A stretch of DNA of 5,266 bases from an uncultured Litorilinea sp. GTDB lineage: Bacteria > Chloroflexota > Anaerolineae > Caldilineales > Caldilineaceae. The notes under the pieces were generated by a model, which was not told where the DNA came from, made no database searches, and saw nothing but the letters and a program-made list of their open reading frames with translations. Positions within the stretch are counted from its first letter, which is position 1. Every line of letters starts with the position of its first letter. The position numbers and the translations under genes were made by a program. This document shows positions 1 to 5,266 of the stretch, in pieces. Location of the stretch: contig CAMPHP010000302.1 in NCBI GenBank assembly GCA_946885925.1, positions 1-5,266 of the forward strand, written 5' to 3'.

Positions 1-589
1 CCAGTGTACTCAGTAGATGGAGCGGGCGATGGGCCGGAGCGGATTGGGTATCATAGCCACCAAGCAATATGACCACATCCGGGCGCTGCTCGAGCAGGCT
101 TTGACTCAACTGCTCGACGTTGGTGTCTACGGTGAGGTGGCTTTGTCCCACAACTTGCGCTGCGCTACTCAAGACGGCTAGGCGGGCTGCTTCGATGCTA
201 TAGTTGGGGGTAAGTCCAGCCAGCCAAACACGCAGGGCAGGACGAGGGCTAAGCGCCATGACAAGTTGCGCCAGGGGTGGGTATCGAGTCGGGTCATCGC
301 TCGATAGTAGTGGCATGTGATTCTGTTCATCCCACAAGCGACGCCCCAAACGGCTGCCCAACTGGCGGCAGATGCTAGCCACTTGATTGCCCAAATGACG
401 CTCGCCCTGGCGCGGGATGGTGAGCCATGCAGCCAGCCGGTAGACGCCGCGAATATTTTCCAATAGGCAAGCGCGACCATAGTGACCGTCGATACCCAAA
501 GCTAAAAGCGTGCTGCTTTCTATGGCAAGCGGTGGCTGGTTGCTTGGGTCGACAGGGAAAGGTTCACTGATGGGCATTTGTGGCATCAT
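1..589 (-). CDS. MutL-like (glutamate mutase accessory, ASKHA-fold) protein, N-terminal 196 residues, cut by window edge
   Basis: The frame is open from two tandem ATGs (589, 586) through the window edge; the start lies 2 bases after the stop of the preceding gene, which implies translational coupling. After a Pro-rich leader (about 1-25), residues 28-44 form the first beta-hairpin of an actin/Hsp70-like ATPase (LLALGIDGHYGRACLLE). Residues 45-60 (GVYRLAAWLTIP) and 119-127 (LRVWLAGLT), then 170-178 (PDVVILLGG), follow the order seen in the MutL family (PF13941). Canonical MutL proteins carry a DIGSTTT-type phosphate loop; here it reads DGHYGRA, so the Ser/Thr run is lost and ATP binding may be weakened. 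MutL in Clostridium lies between the glutamate mutase subunit genes and is thought to act as a chaperone or reactivating factor, but no mutase gene is seen here. A role with the upstream membrane proteins is inference from the operon. Family assignment is good, function unknown. The remaining ATPase motifs lie outside the window. Confidence 0.8.
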   Translation of the reverse strand, partial: MMPQMPISEPFPVDPSNQPPLAIESSTLLALGIDGHYGRACLLENIRGVYRLAAWLTIPRQGERHLGNQVASICRQLGSRLGRRLWDEQNHMPLLSSDDPTRYPPLAQLVMALSPRPALRVWLAGLTPNYSIEAARLAVLSSAAQVVGQSHLTVDTNVEQLSQSLLEQRPDVVILLGGYDTQSAPAHRPLHLLSTL

Positions 590-591
590 GG

Positions 592-1341
592 CTAGCGTCC
601 ATTCCACCATTGCCAGAAGGGAGTGGCAGAAAAGGCAGCGACTAAATAATCAATGCGGGCAATCAGTAGACTCAAGCGCGAAGCCATGAGCCGGGCAAAG
701 ATGATGCCTGCTGCAAGCCAGAGCGCACGTTGGCCCAGCCACAGCCAACCATTTAGCAACTGTCTGATGTAGGATGGCTGTTCGGCCAAATAGCGTGCAG
801 GGTCTACATAGAGATAAAGCAGGGTAGCTGTGGTGATCAGGAGCGTTAAGACCCCGGCAACAAAGATGGATATGGAAACCGTAGGGTCAAAAGCCATCTG
901 TGCTGCACGCCAGAATTGGGGCAGCAGCGTCCCCTGGAGCGCACCAAAGAGACCTGCGCTCAATCCCACAGCCAAGAGCAGTGCCACGGGCAGACGCCCT
1001 ATGCCGTGCAAAGCTCGTCGCCACAAGGGCGGAGTTGTCGTTGGTGAGGGGCGCAAGGTGCGGTCTAGCCCGGCAACGATCAAGAGCAGGCCAAGAATGA
1101 GTGGCACCCAGCGCAGTGGTTCGCCTGTCGGGTCGGCAAGCAGCGGCGCAATCAGTCGCGGGCGCAACACATGCTGGATCGCAAGCACACCCATGTAGCC
1201 GACGCTGGCTCCCACCAGCAGATGTTGTCCCATGCGCGCCAGTGTATGGTCGCCAGCGATGCCGCTGAAGATGATAAGGGTTATCAGTAAGCTACCCCAA
1301 AAGCCCAGGGTAGCGAGTAATTCATTGCTGGTATATTCCAT
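592..1341 (-). CDS. Conserved polytopic membrane protein (about six helices), function unknown
   Basis: A 249-residue integral membrane protein starting at ATG 1341, 26 bases after the zinc-ribbon gene and 2 bases before the MutL-like gene. Hydrophobic helices lie at about 10-30, 39-56, 77-93, 115-136, 156-177 and 198-221. The best marked part is 30-62, GDHTLARMGQHLLVGASVGYM followed by a hydrophobic stretch ending in RPRL. It resembles a motif I remember from uncharacterised membrane proteins of several phyla (roughly N-x-x-Y-R-F-A-E-H-L-F-V-G-V-x-A-G-Y), usually beside the type of genes found upstream here. There are no transporter signatures, catalytic motifs or cysteine clusters. The C-terminus ends in an aromatic stretch (FWQWWNGR). 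No clear Shine-Dalgarno is present. It is most simply a structural subunit of a membrane complex with its operon partners; that role is inferred. Confidence 0.85.
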   Translation of the reverse strand: MEYTSNELLATLGFWGSLLITLIIFSGIAGDHTLARMGQHLLVGASVGYMGVLAIQHVLRPRLIAPLLADPTGEPLRWVPLILGLLLIVAGLDRTLRPSPTTTPPLWRRALHGIGRLPVALLLAVGLSAGLFGALQGTLLPQFWRAAQMAFDPTVSISIFVAGVLTLLITTATLLYLYVDPARYLAEQPSYIRQLLNGWLWLGQRALWLAAGIIFARLMASRLSLLIARIDYLVAAFSATPFWQWWNGR

Positions 1342-1367
1342 GCCGTCGGTGTTGTTTATCTCTCTGA

Positions 1368-2768
1368 TTATGGCCCGGTCTCTCGGCTGAGTAGTGCTGC
1401 CAAATTGCCCAGGGCGATGGCTGCAAGCAGCGCCAGATGACCCCAGTTTTGCAGGACAATTTGGTGTAGGAGCACCGGAGTACTCTCTGGCGCGACAAAA
1501 GGATCAAGTAGTTTGCGATAGGCATAGGCCCCATCGAATCCACTGACTAAGCCGCTTAACTGGTTGCTATCCCGGTAGGGACGCAGGATTGGGTCTGCCC
1601 CGGCAGCCGTGACAGCAACCACGGGGATGCGATCCAGCGCTTGTACTTGTTCCAGCCAATTTTGCACATCTTCGGCTTGGGGGGCGGCGGTAACGACCAA
1701 TGCCGCGCTCTGCACCAGGGCCTGACGTTGTTCTGGCGAGACGACCAGAATGTTTTCCAGGAGGGCCGCAGTTGGGTCCCGCGCCAAGAGTGGTAGGGAT
1801 GCCGCGCCACCGGGCAAATAGGCAAAGGTAATCGGTTGCGCCAAGTCTGCGGCCAAAGCCAGATTGCCGGAACCTTCGTCGGAACGCACCTGGGCAATCA
1901 GCCGCTCCGCCGTAGCAATGCCGCCAGGGGTAGAGGTAATCACCGCCAGGCGGGCACGACGCTGTAAGAGATGGCGCATGACCGGCTGCATGGCAAGGTC
2001 GATCTCTCCTGCCGTAGCAGGGTCATAGGCAAAATAGACTACCACCAATGAATTCGAGGCCACACCCTGGATGGTGATATAGGCATCTTCCACGCCCGAC
2101 CAGCTATGCGGCAGTCCCACTGGCCCAGCCAAGGACAAGAGCGCAGGCAGTCCTATCGCCAGACCGAGCAACACAAAAATCCAGGGGATACGCAGGGTAC
2201 GAGGGCGGCGCAGCGCAGGGTTTACTTGATAATTGACCCGCGCAGGCGGTTCTGCCATCAACCCGCGAATCAGTCGCAATTCATCATTGCTCAACGCATC
2301 CGCGGTGGGGATAGGACGCGGGGAAGGCATTGGCGCATCATCCGTAATATTGGTGGCAATGCGGATGGGCGCTAGCAAGCCTTGAACCGCCTTTACCAGG
2401 CGACCGCTTGCGTTCAGAGTCTCATCATCCTCAAAACCGGCGTCAAGATCTTCGTCCTCTTCGGCGGCAAATTCCAGCCGCAACCAGGGTTGTCCGGCAA
2501 AGGCGTCATCGATTGGTGGCTCCGTGGATGAAGGTGCTACCGGCTCTGGTGCTGCTGGCTGCGTTGTTGTCGCTTGTGGCGTCACCGGTGTGGTGGATGG
2601 ATGCGACGAACTTTGTTCACCTGGCGAGGTGGAAGTGGGTTCCTCTTGCTCTGGGGTTTGGTCGCGCGGGGGAGGCGATGGGTCGCGCAGATCCGTACCG
2701 CAGCCGTTACAGAAATTCGCTCCGGCGCGGTTGGCAGTGCCACAGTGGGGACAACGCGTAATCGACAT
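1368..2768 (-). CDS. Zinc-ribbon bitopic membrane protein with exposed alpha/beta domain, function unknown
   Basis: A 466-residue protein from ATG 2768. Residues 1-24 form a zinc ribbon (C6-x2-C9, C20-x2-C23). Residues 25-85 are a Pro/Ser/Thr-rich disordered linker, followed by an acidic patch (103-116, EEDEDLDAGFEDDE). A basic stretch (187-193, RRPRTLR) precedes transmembrane helix 1 (about 194-214), which places the zinc ribbon in the cytoplasm by the positive-inside rule. Residues 220-440 form an alpha/beta domain with alternating strands such as SLVVVYFAYDP (240-250) and RLAVITSTPGG (273-283), and later FAYLPGG (315-321). Near its end is QLSGLVSGFDGAYAYRKLL (403-421). Helix 2 lies at about 443-460 and returns a short tail to the cytoplasm. 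The order FAYDP, LPGG, QLxGLxxGxxGA resembles an uncharacterised family I remember from several phyla, next to polytopic proteins like the two flanking this gene. Enzymatic activity cannot be read from it. No Shine-Dalgarno is seen. Confidence 0.87.
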   Translation of the reverse strand: MSITRCPHCGTANRAGANFCNGCGTDLRDPSPPPRDQTPEQEEPTSTSPGEQSSSHPSTTPVTPQATTTQPAAPEPVAPSSTEPPIDDAFAGQPWLRLEFAAEEDEDLDAGFEDDETLNASGRLVKAVQGLLAPIRIATNITDDAPMPSPRPIPTADALSNDELRLIRGLMAEPPARVNYQVNPALRRPRTLRIPWIFVLLGLAIGLPALLSLAGPVGLPHSWSGVEDAYITIQGVASNSLVVVYFAYDPATAGEIDLAMQPVMRHLLQRRARLAVITSTPGGIATAERLIAQVRSDEGSGNLALAADLAQPITFAYLPGGAASLPLLARDPTAALLENILVVSPEQRQALVQSAALVVTAAPQAEDVQNWLEQVQALDRIPVVAVTAAGADPILRPYRDSNQLSGLVSGFDGAYAYRKLLDPFVAPESTPVLLHQIVLQNWGHLALLAAIALGNLAALLSRETGP

Positions 2769-2783
2769 GGCTTAAGGTTGTGG

Positions 2784-2803
2784 AGCCTGTCCAACAGTAG
2801 GCT
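2784..2803 (-). other. Imperfect hairpin in the 72-base gap before the zinc-ribbon gene
   Basis: In the transcript sense the arms AGC and CTGT pair with ACAG and GCT around a TGG loop, with a 3-base bulge in the 5' arm, giving a stem of about 7 bp that ends 15 bases before the ATG at 2768. No U-tract follows, so it is not a standard terminator. It could shield the start region or mark an RNA-processing site inside the operon; it may also be chance. Confidence 0.3.
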
Positions 2804-2840
2804 GCGTGAATAAGTGACTCAAGGCTTTTATCGAGTTGGT

Positions 2841-3485
2841 CTATCTACTGGTCAGCAAGAAACGAATGGCAATGATCACCAGGGCGAAGCTGCTGCCCAA
2901 GAGCGCCCCACGCAATGCCGACATAGCAGGTACATCAACCACCCAATCAATTAGATTAGCGAAAGCGGTGGGTAGCAGAGTATGGGCGATGGGCATTTGT
3001 ACAGCAAAGACGAGCAGCACACCTGTCAAAAGCCATATGCCACCTGGGCGACCAATGCGTAAATAGCGATAGGCTGCCGCTGCCATGAAAAAGGCAAGCA
3101 GCGCAAAGAGTGTGGCCTGGCCCGGAGCGATGATTGCATCGAAAAGCAGTTCGACCAGCGGGCTGCGTACACCTGTGACGCTAAAGAGTCCCGTTACCAA
3201 GACGACAGCCAGCATCACCACCAGGGCCAAGCTTTGCTGCCATCCTGGATTGCCAGCCAGGACTTGGCGCACATGGACCCATGCCACGTTGATGACACCC
3301 AAGAGCAAGGCAAAGGCACTGAGCAATATGCCCCACTCGTAAATAACGATGGCAATGGGGCGCAGCAGAGGCAGGTTGGCAAAGCGGTCAATACCCAAAA
3401 GCAATAGCCCCCCGGCAATGATGAGGAGGACGAAAATGTTGGGACGCAGGGCGCGGGCGGCAGGCATGACGCTGGGCTGACTCAA
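2841..3485 (-). CDS. Conserved polytopic membrane protein (about six helices), function unknown
   Basis: A 214-residue membrane protein with hydrophobic helices at about 15-33, 44-68, 83-101, 115-138, 148-166 and 190-211. Residues 106-146 (a segment containing ATLFALLAFFMAAAAYRYLR, 124-143) and 178-198 (a tryptophan, then VPAMSALRGALLG) match a pattern I remember in an uncharacterised family, roughly A-T-x-F-x-L-L-A-F-F-x-A-S-A-A-Y-R-x-x-R followed by W-x-x-x-V-P-x-x-A-x-x-R-G. An in-frame TAG sits two codons before the first possible start, TTG at 3485, so the start must be TTG 3485 or ATG 3467 (residue 7); no Shine-Dalgarno decides between them. The stop of the upstream gene lies 8 bases before. 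The loop between helices 2 and 3 is basic (HVRQVLAGNPGWQQ). It is probably a partner of the zinc-ribbon protein and the other six-helix protein in one complex, by inference from the conserved-looking gene set. Confidence 0.85.
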   Translation of the reverse strand: MSQPSVMPAARALRPNIFVLLIIAGGLLLLGIDRFANLPLLRPIAIVIYEWGILLSAFALLLGVINVAWVHVRQVLAGNPGWQQSLALVVMLAVVLVTGLFSVTGVRSPLVELLFDAIIAPGQATLFALLAFFMAAAAYRYLRIGRPGGIWLLTGVLLVFAVQMPIAHTLLPTAFANLIDWVVDVPAMSALRGALLGSSFALVIIAIRFLLTSR

Positions 3486-3493
3486 TGGCTAGA

Positions 3494-4087
3494 CTAAATT
3501 AGGAGGGCGGAAAGAACTAGGCAGAAGGCCAGCAGCATGATACCCCAGGCAATCCAATCACTGGTTGGGTCAGATCTGGTTGCTGTGAGGGACAATGATG
3601 GTAGGGCCAACGGTGGGATCGGTTGTTCACCCACTTCGACAAAAGGCAGTGCTTCCCAAGCTGTTGCTGCACCGGGTTGCAGCCGAGGAGCAATCTGCCC
3701 GACGAGTTCGTTCGGAATGCTAGGCTTGACGGAGCCGGGTGTCGTTATTGCGCCAGCGGTCAATCCAACAATTGCCAAGTAGGTGGCTTCGTCCCCTCCT
3801 CCATAGATGAGCGTTGGGGATGGTGCACTGGGGCTATGACCCGTCGGCTGGGGAGACAAAAGCAACCCCAACCAGACTGCGCTGTTGCCTCCTGCCACCA
3901 TCAAGGGCGTTGCTACATCAGCGCGCTGGATGCTGGCATCCTGAAGCGCCAAGAGTGTGGCCGCGCCGGTTGTCAGGCTCGAGGGCGTGCCACCTAGCAA
4001 GACAGCCGTTGCACCTGTCTCCAGTTTGCTCTCAATTTCTTCTTGCCAAGCCGCAGTGATGTCAGCGGCAGACCTGTTCCAGTACAT
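3494..4087 (-). CDS. Tail-anchored protein with GG-motif soluble domain, function unknown
   Basis: A 197-residue protein starting at ATG 4087. An in-frame TGA five codons upstream fixes this start, 8 bases after the previous stop. There is no signal peptide. The N-terminal domain has a strand-turn-helix ATAVLLGGTPSSLTTGAA (26-43), then PLMVAGGNSAVWLGLLL (61-77), and a later glycine-rich strand LIYGGGDEATYLAIVGLT (93-110). Residues 140-172 look like a linker. A single hydrophobic helix (about 178-196) ends the protein, so most of it should face the cytoplasm as a tail-anchored protein. The pair LLGG and VAGGN is spaced much like the 'AGGTD ... FAGN' pair in the middle of MutL-family proteins, and the last gene of this operon is MutL-like. 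A distant relationship is possible but not shown. It carries no recognised catalytic motif. Coding is supported by tight spacing and good membrane-segment grammar. Confidence 0.75.
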   Translation of the reverse strand: MYWNRSAADITAAWQEEIESKLETGATAVLLGGTPSSLTTGAATLLALQDASIQRADVATPLMVAGGNSAVWLGLLLSPQPTGHSPSAPSPTLIYGGGDEATYLAIVGLTAGAITTPGSVKPSIPNELVGQIAPRLQPGAATAWEALPFVEVGEQPIPPLALPSLSLTATRSDPTSDWIAWGIMLLAFCLVLSALLI

Positions 4088-4095
4088 GATCGTGT

Positions 4096-4440
4096 TTATT
4101 CAACCTGGGCGAACGAAGAGCCTGCCGGTGTTGTCAAGTCAGGTGTTGTTGAGTCTGGGGGCGTTAGGAGGGTGGTTAATCGCCGGGTCGCATCGGGGGC
4201 ACTGAGCAACGCCGCCCACCTTGTGACACTTTCCCAACCCAACAGCAAGCCCAATGGCGCAATGGCATAGAGCAGCTGTCCCGCCACAAAAGCCAGCGGG
4301 TTATGACTTGCCAACAACAAAAGCAGGGGAGTGGTCAATTGGCGGCGCTGAACTGTAGCAGCAAGCAATTCCAAATCGGTTGGCATCAATATGCTATTGC
4401 TCTGTTGATTGCTACTCTGTTGATTACCTTGTTGCATCAT
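4096..4440 (-). CDS. Small protein with one hydrophobic segment, first gene of the operon, function unknown
   Basis: A 114-residue protein. I take ATG 4440 as the start (a second ATG follows at 4437). A longer frame opens with TTG at 4461, but that TTG sits almost at the predicted transcript start, and an AGGGGA element lies 10 bases before ATG 4440. Residues 6-15 are a double NQQS(S/N) repeat that looks dispensable. The likely conserved core starts near the internal ATG at residue 19 (MPTDLELLAATV). Residues 34-68 hold a long hydrophobic stretch (including PLLLLLASHNPLAFVAGQLL), enough for one membrane-spanning or membrane-lying helix, then RWAALLSAPDATRRL (74-88) and a Thr/Pro/Ser-rich tail. 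It is the promoter-proximal gene, 8 bases from the next. I recognise no family; it may be an adaptor or assembly factor for the membrane proteins downstream, which is only inference. Confidence 0.7.
   Translation of the reverse strand: MMQQGNQQSSNQQSNSILMPTDLELLAATVQRRQLTTPLLLLLASHNPLAFVAGQLLYAIAPLGLLLGWESVTRWAALLSAPDATRRLTTLLTPPDSTTPDLTTPAGSSFAQVE
4396..4425. repeat. Two tandem 15-bp units at the 5' end of the small first gene
   Basis: Units 4396-4410 and 4411-4425 share 12 of 15 bases (core CTCTGTTGATT / CTCTGTTGATT aside from the first bases). On the minus strand they encode NQQSS-NQQSN at residues 6-15 of the small protein. Such in-frame units can expand or contract by slippage, and they lie before what is probably the conserved part of the protein. 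Confidence 0.6.
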
Positions 4441-4465
4441 CTTTTCCCAATCCCCTACCAATATG

Positions 4466-4483
4466 GGCTATTGTACCATAGCC
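4466..4483. promoter_or_regulatory. 18-bp near-perfect palindrome over the operon -10 box (possible operator)
   Basis: The sequence GGCTATTGTACCATAGCC has 6-bp perfect arms (GGCTAT / ATAGCC) around a central GTAC, with a single mismatched pair (T against C) out of nine. It completely covers the predicted -10 element of the minus-strand promoter, the classic place for a dimeric repressor. No known regulator motif is recognised. Because it sits at or just before the predicted transcript start it would not form an RNA hairpin, so a DNA-binding site is the better reading. Confidence 0.45.
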
Positions 4484-4497
4484 GTGGAATTGGTCAG
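4470..4497 (-). promoter_or_regulatory. Predicted sigma-70-type promoter of the membrane operon
   Basis: Read on the minus strand, CTGACC (4497-4492, four of six to TTGACA) is followed after 16 bases by TACAAT (4475-4470, five of six to TATAAT). The -10 box is preceded by TGG, giving an extended -10. The transcript would begin near 4463, leaving a leader of about 23 bases before ATG 4440. This supports the ATG start over the upstream TTG. The prediction comes from consensus matching only. Confidence 0.55.
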
Positions 4498-4678
4498 AGA
4501 TGAGAGGAACCAAGAGCGGCAAAGTTTCGTATTACTTGCGTATGCCTACGGGCAGGGTCAACACGCTCATCCTTATTGCCATTCATTTTGTTGATTCTTC
4601 TCCATCCTTTCCACTCTTTCTCCATAGAGCGGATTTACAACAGCGTTGAGCAACTGGTATGTGACAGGCTAGGCATTG

Positions 4679-4687
4679 TGGTATACT
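4679..4687 (+). promoter_or_regulatory. Predicted extended -10 promoter of the DUF3048 lipoprotein gene
   Basis: TGGTATACT contains an extended -10 (TG, one base, then TATACT, five of six to TATAAT). No good -35 box is found 16-18 bases upstream, as is common for extended -10 promoters. The predicted transcript start is near 4694, which gives a leader of about 74 bases. The box lies inside a short inverted repeat, GGTA-TAC-TACC (4680-4690). Confidence 0.5.
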
Positions 4688-4767
4688 ACCCGCGATTTGC
4701 TCTATTGCCTGGTGGCGCATCTTATGCCAACAAGGTTGCTCATAATCAGCGAAGGCGTTATCAACTT

Positions 4768-5266
4768 ATGTATCGTCGTATGGTTCGTCCTGTTTCTGCG
4801 AAGTTTGTGTTATTTGCGATTCTCTTAGTTGCGTTGACCGCGTGTAGCAGTACACCTATGGCGGCCACAGCTACACCGACCAAGACCCCTGTTGCCGCAG
4901 CCGAAGTAGCCGAAGTAGCTGTTGTACCCACGGAAACACCCGTTCCAGCCACACCAACCGAAGCGGCGGTGGAACTCGTACCCACTGAGACACCTACACC
5001 GTTGCCAGGTAATATTGCCCCTTACTCTGGGTTACCTGCGGATAATCCCGAAAATTTGAAGCGGCGACCAGTTTTTGTCTGCATCAACAACGACGATGTT
5101 GGACGCAGCGCCCATTATGGGTTGGGGCTAGCCGATTTGGTCTACGAATACATCGTTGATGGTTTTACGGTGACCCGTATCACGGCAATCTACCAGGGCA
5201 ATACGGCTTCACGAATCGGGCCAGTACGTTCGGCGCGTATGCCCAATGTGTGGATGACTTATATGT
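4768..5266 (+). CDS. DUF3048 (YerB-type) lipoprotein, N-terminal 166 residues, cut by window edge
   Basis: The frame runs from ATG 4768 to the window end. Residues 1-12 are basic (MYRRMVRPVSAK), 13-22 hydrophobic, and LTAC (23-26) is a lipobox, so Cys26 should be lipidated and the protein exported and tethered to the membrane. ATG 4780 (residue 5) would also give a working signal peptide. Residues 28-80 are a Thr/Pro/Ala/Glu-rich spacer with a repeated VPTETP (53-58 and 71-76). From residue 87 the DUF3048 N-terminal domain begins: SGLP, then RRPVFVCINN (99-108), YGLGLADLVYEYIVDG (117-132), TRITAIYQ (136-143) and RIGPVRSAR (149-157). The RPV..-NN..., GL..AD-VYE...-G..TR and -GPVRSAR- elements are the family hallmarks. 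The prototype is Bacillus YerB, whose molecular function is unsettled. A weak GAAGG lies 12 bases before the ATG. It is transcribed away from the membrane operon. The rest of the domain is outside the window. Confidence 0.9.
   Translation, partial: MYRRMVRPVSAKFVLFAILLVALTACSSTPMAATATPTKTPVAAAEVAEVAVVPTETPVPATPTEAAVELVPTETPTPLPGNIAPYSGLPADNPENLKRRPVFVCINNDDVGRSAHYGLGLADLVYEYIVDGFTVTRITAIYQGNTASRIGPVRSARMPNVWMTYM
4900..4917 (+). repeat. Two perfect 9-bp tandem units in the lipoprotein spacer
   Basis: GCCGAAGTA occurs twice in direct succession and encodes AEV-AEV in the spacer between the lipidated cysteine and the DUF3048 domain. A second, dispersed repeat in the same spacer is an 18-base unit encoding VPTETP at 4924-4941 and 4978-4995. 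Both are typical of length-variable tether regions. Confidence 0.65.

Larger units (their letters stand above)
4441..4767. other. Divergent intergenic region with promoters for both sides
   Basis: These 327 bases separate the minus-strand membrane operon from the plus-strand lipoprotein gene. The left end (about 4463-4500) holds the operon promoter and a palindrome; the right part (about 4679-4767) holds the lipoprotein promoter and a 5' leader of some 75 bases. Between them, about 4566-4623 of the plus strand is markedly pyrimidine-rich. No start codon with ribosome binding site and no convincing small gene is seen. The lipoprotein frame stays open back to about 4504, but without an ATG and without protein-like composition. 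Confidence 0.7.

Noticed and set aside
178..480. 100-residue minus-strand open frame inside the MutL-like gene
   Set aside because: It overlaps a longer frame that is open to the window edge and has clear MutL-type motifs; the alternative translation has no family features.
830..1198. 122-residue plus-strand open frame antisense to the six-helix gene
   Set aside because: Lys/Ser/Pro-rich shadow of a convincing membrane protein; no ribosome binding site and no recognisable domain.
2408..2761. Plus-strand open frames antisense to the zinc-ribbon gene, one with a hydrophobic stretch
   Set aside because: They arise opposite the Pro/Ser/Thr-rich linker, where codon bias opens other frames; the sense frame has a zinc ribbon and well-placed membrane helices.
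2794..2822. Possible internal promoter before the zinc-ribbon gene (minus-strand TTGAGT, 17 bases, TACTGT)
   Set aside because: The -35 half is fair but the -10 half matches only three of six positions and overlaps the hairpin; too weak to annotate.
2769..2840. Rho-independent terminator splitting the operon
   Set aside because: The only hairpin is short and bulged and has no U-tract after it on the minus strand.
3486..4098. Frameshift joining the small first gene and the tail-anchored gene into one protein
   Set aside because: Both have their own start and stop, the 8-base gap matches the next junction in the operon, and neither protein is evidently incomplete at the junction.
4761..4985. 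74-residue minus-strand frame rich in Ala, Thr, Val and Gly
   Set aside because: Antisense of the Thr/Pro/Ala-rich lipoprotein spacer; composition is that of a shadow of a repeat region.

Overview
The window looks like chromosomal DNA of a Chloroflexota bacterium, with the Chloroflexia (Chloroflexus/Roseiflexus relatives) as my best guess. This rests on overall protein style and on a remembered pairing of MutL-like and DUF3048 proteins with this kind of membrane-protein set. It is inference, not a database result. Base composition is moderately GC-rich, Shine-Dalgarno sequences are weak or absent, and one gene probably starts with TTG. I see no transposase, phage gene, tRNA, rRNA or CRISPR array.

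Layout: positions 4440 down to 1 hold six genes on the minus strand, tightly packed and probably one operon. In transcription order they are: (A) a small protein with one hydrophobic segment, 4440-4096; (B) a protein with a GG-motif soluble domain and a C-terminal membrane anchor, 4087-3494; (C) a six-helix membrane protein, 3485-2841; (D) a protein with an N-terminal zinc ribbon, a disordered linker, a membrane helix, an alpha/beta domain and a second membrane helix, 2768-1368; (E) a second six-helix membrane protein, 1341-592; and (F) the first 196 residues of a MutL-like protein of the actin/Hsp70 ATPase fold, 589 to beyond position 1. Spacings are 8, 8, 72, 26 and 2 bases. On the plus strand, diverging from them, is the start of a lipoprotein with a DUF3048 (YerB-type) domain, 4768 to beyond 5266. 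The 327-base divergent region carries a recognisable promoter for each side and an 18-bp near-perfect palindrome over the -10 box of the minus-strand operon.

How they may work together: C, D and E resemble families that I remember as recurring together, uncharacterised, in several bacterial phyla. With the MutL-like F they look like parts of one envelope-embedded assembly: two polytopic proteins, one bitopic protein joining a cytoplasmic zinc ribbon to an exposed alpha/beta domain, tail-anchored or small accessory proteins (A, B), and a cytoplasmic ATPase-fold protein whose first phosphate-binding loop looks eroded. No function is established for this set, and no glutamate mutase gene is visible. 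This operon is the best candidate here for an undescribed system.
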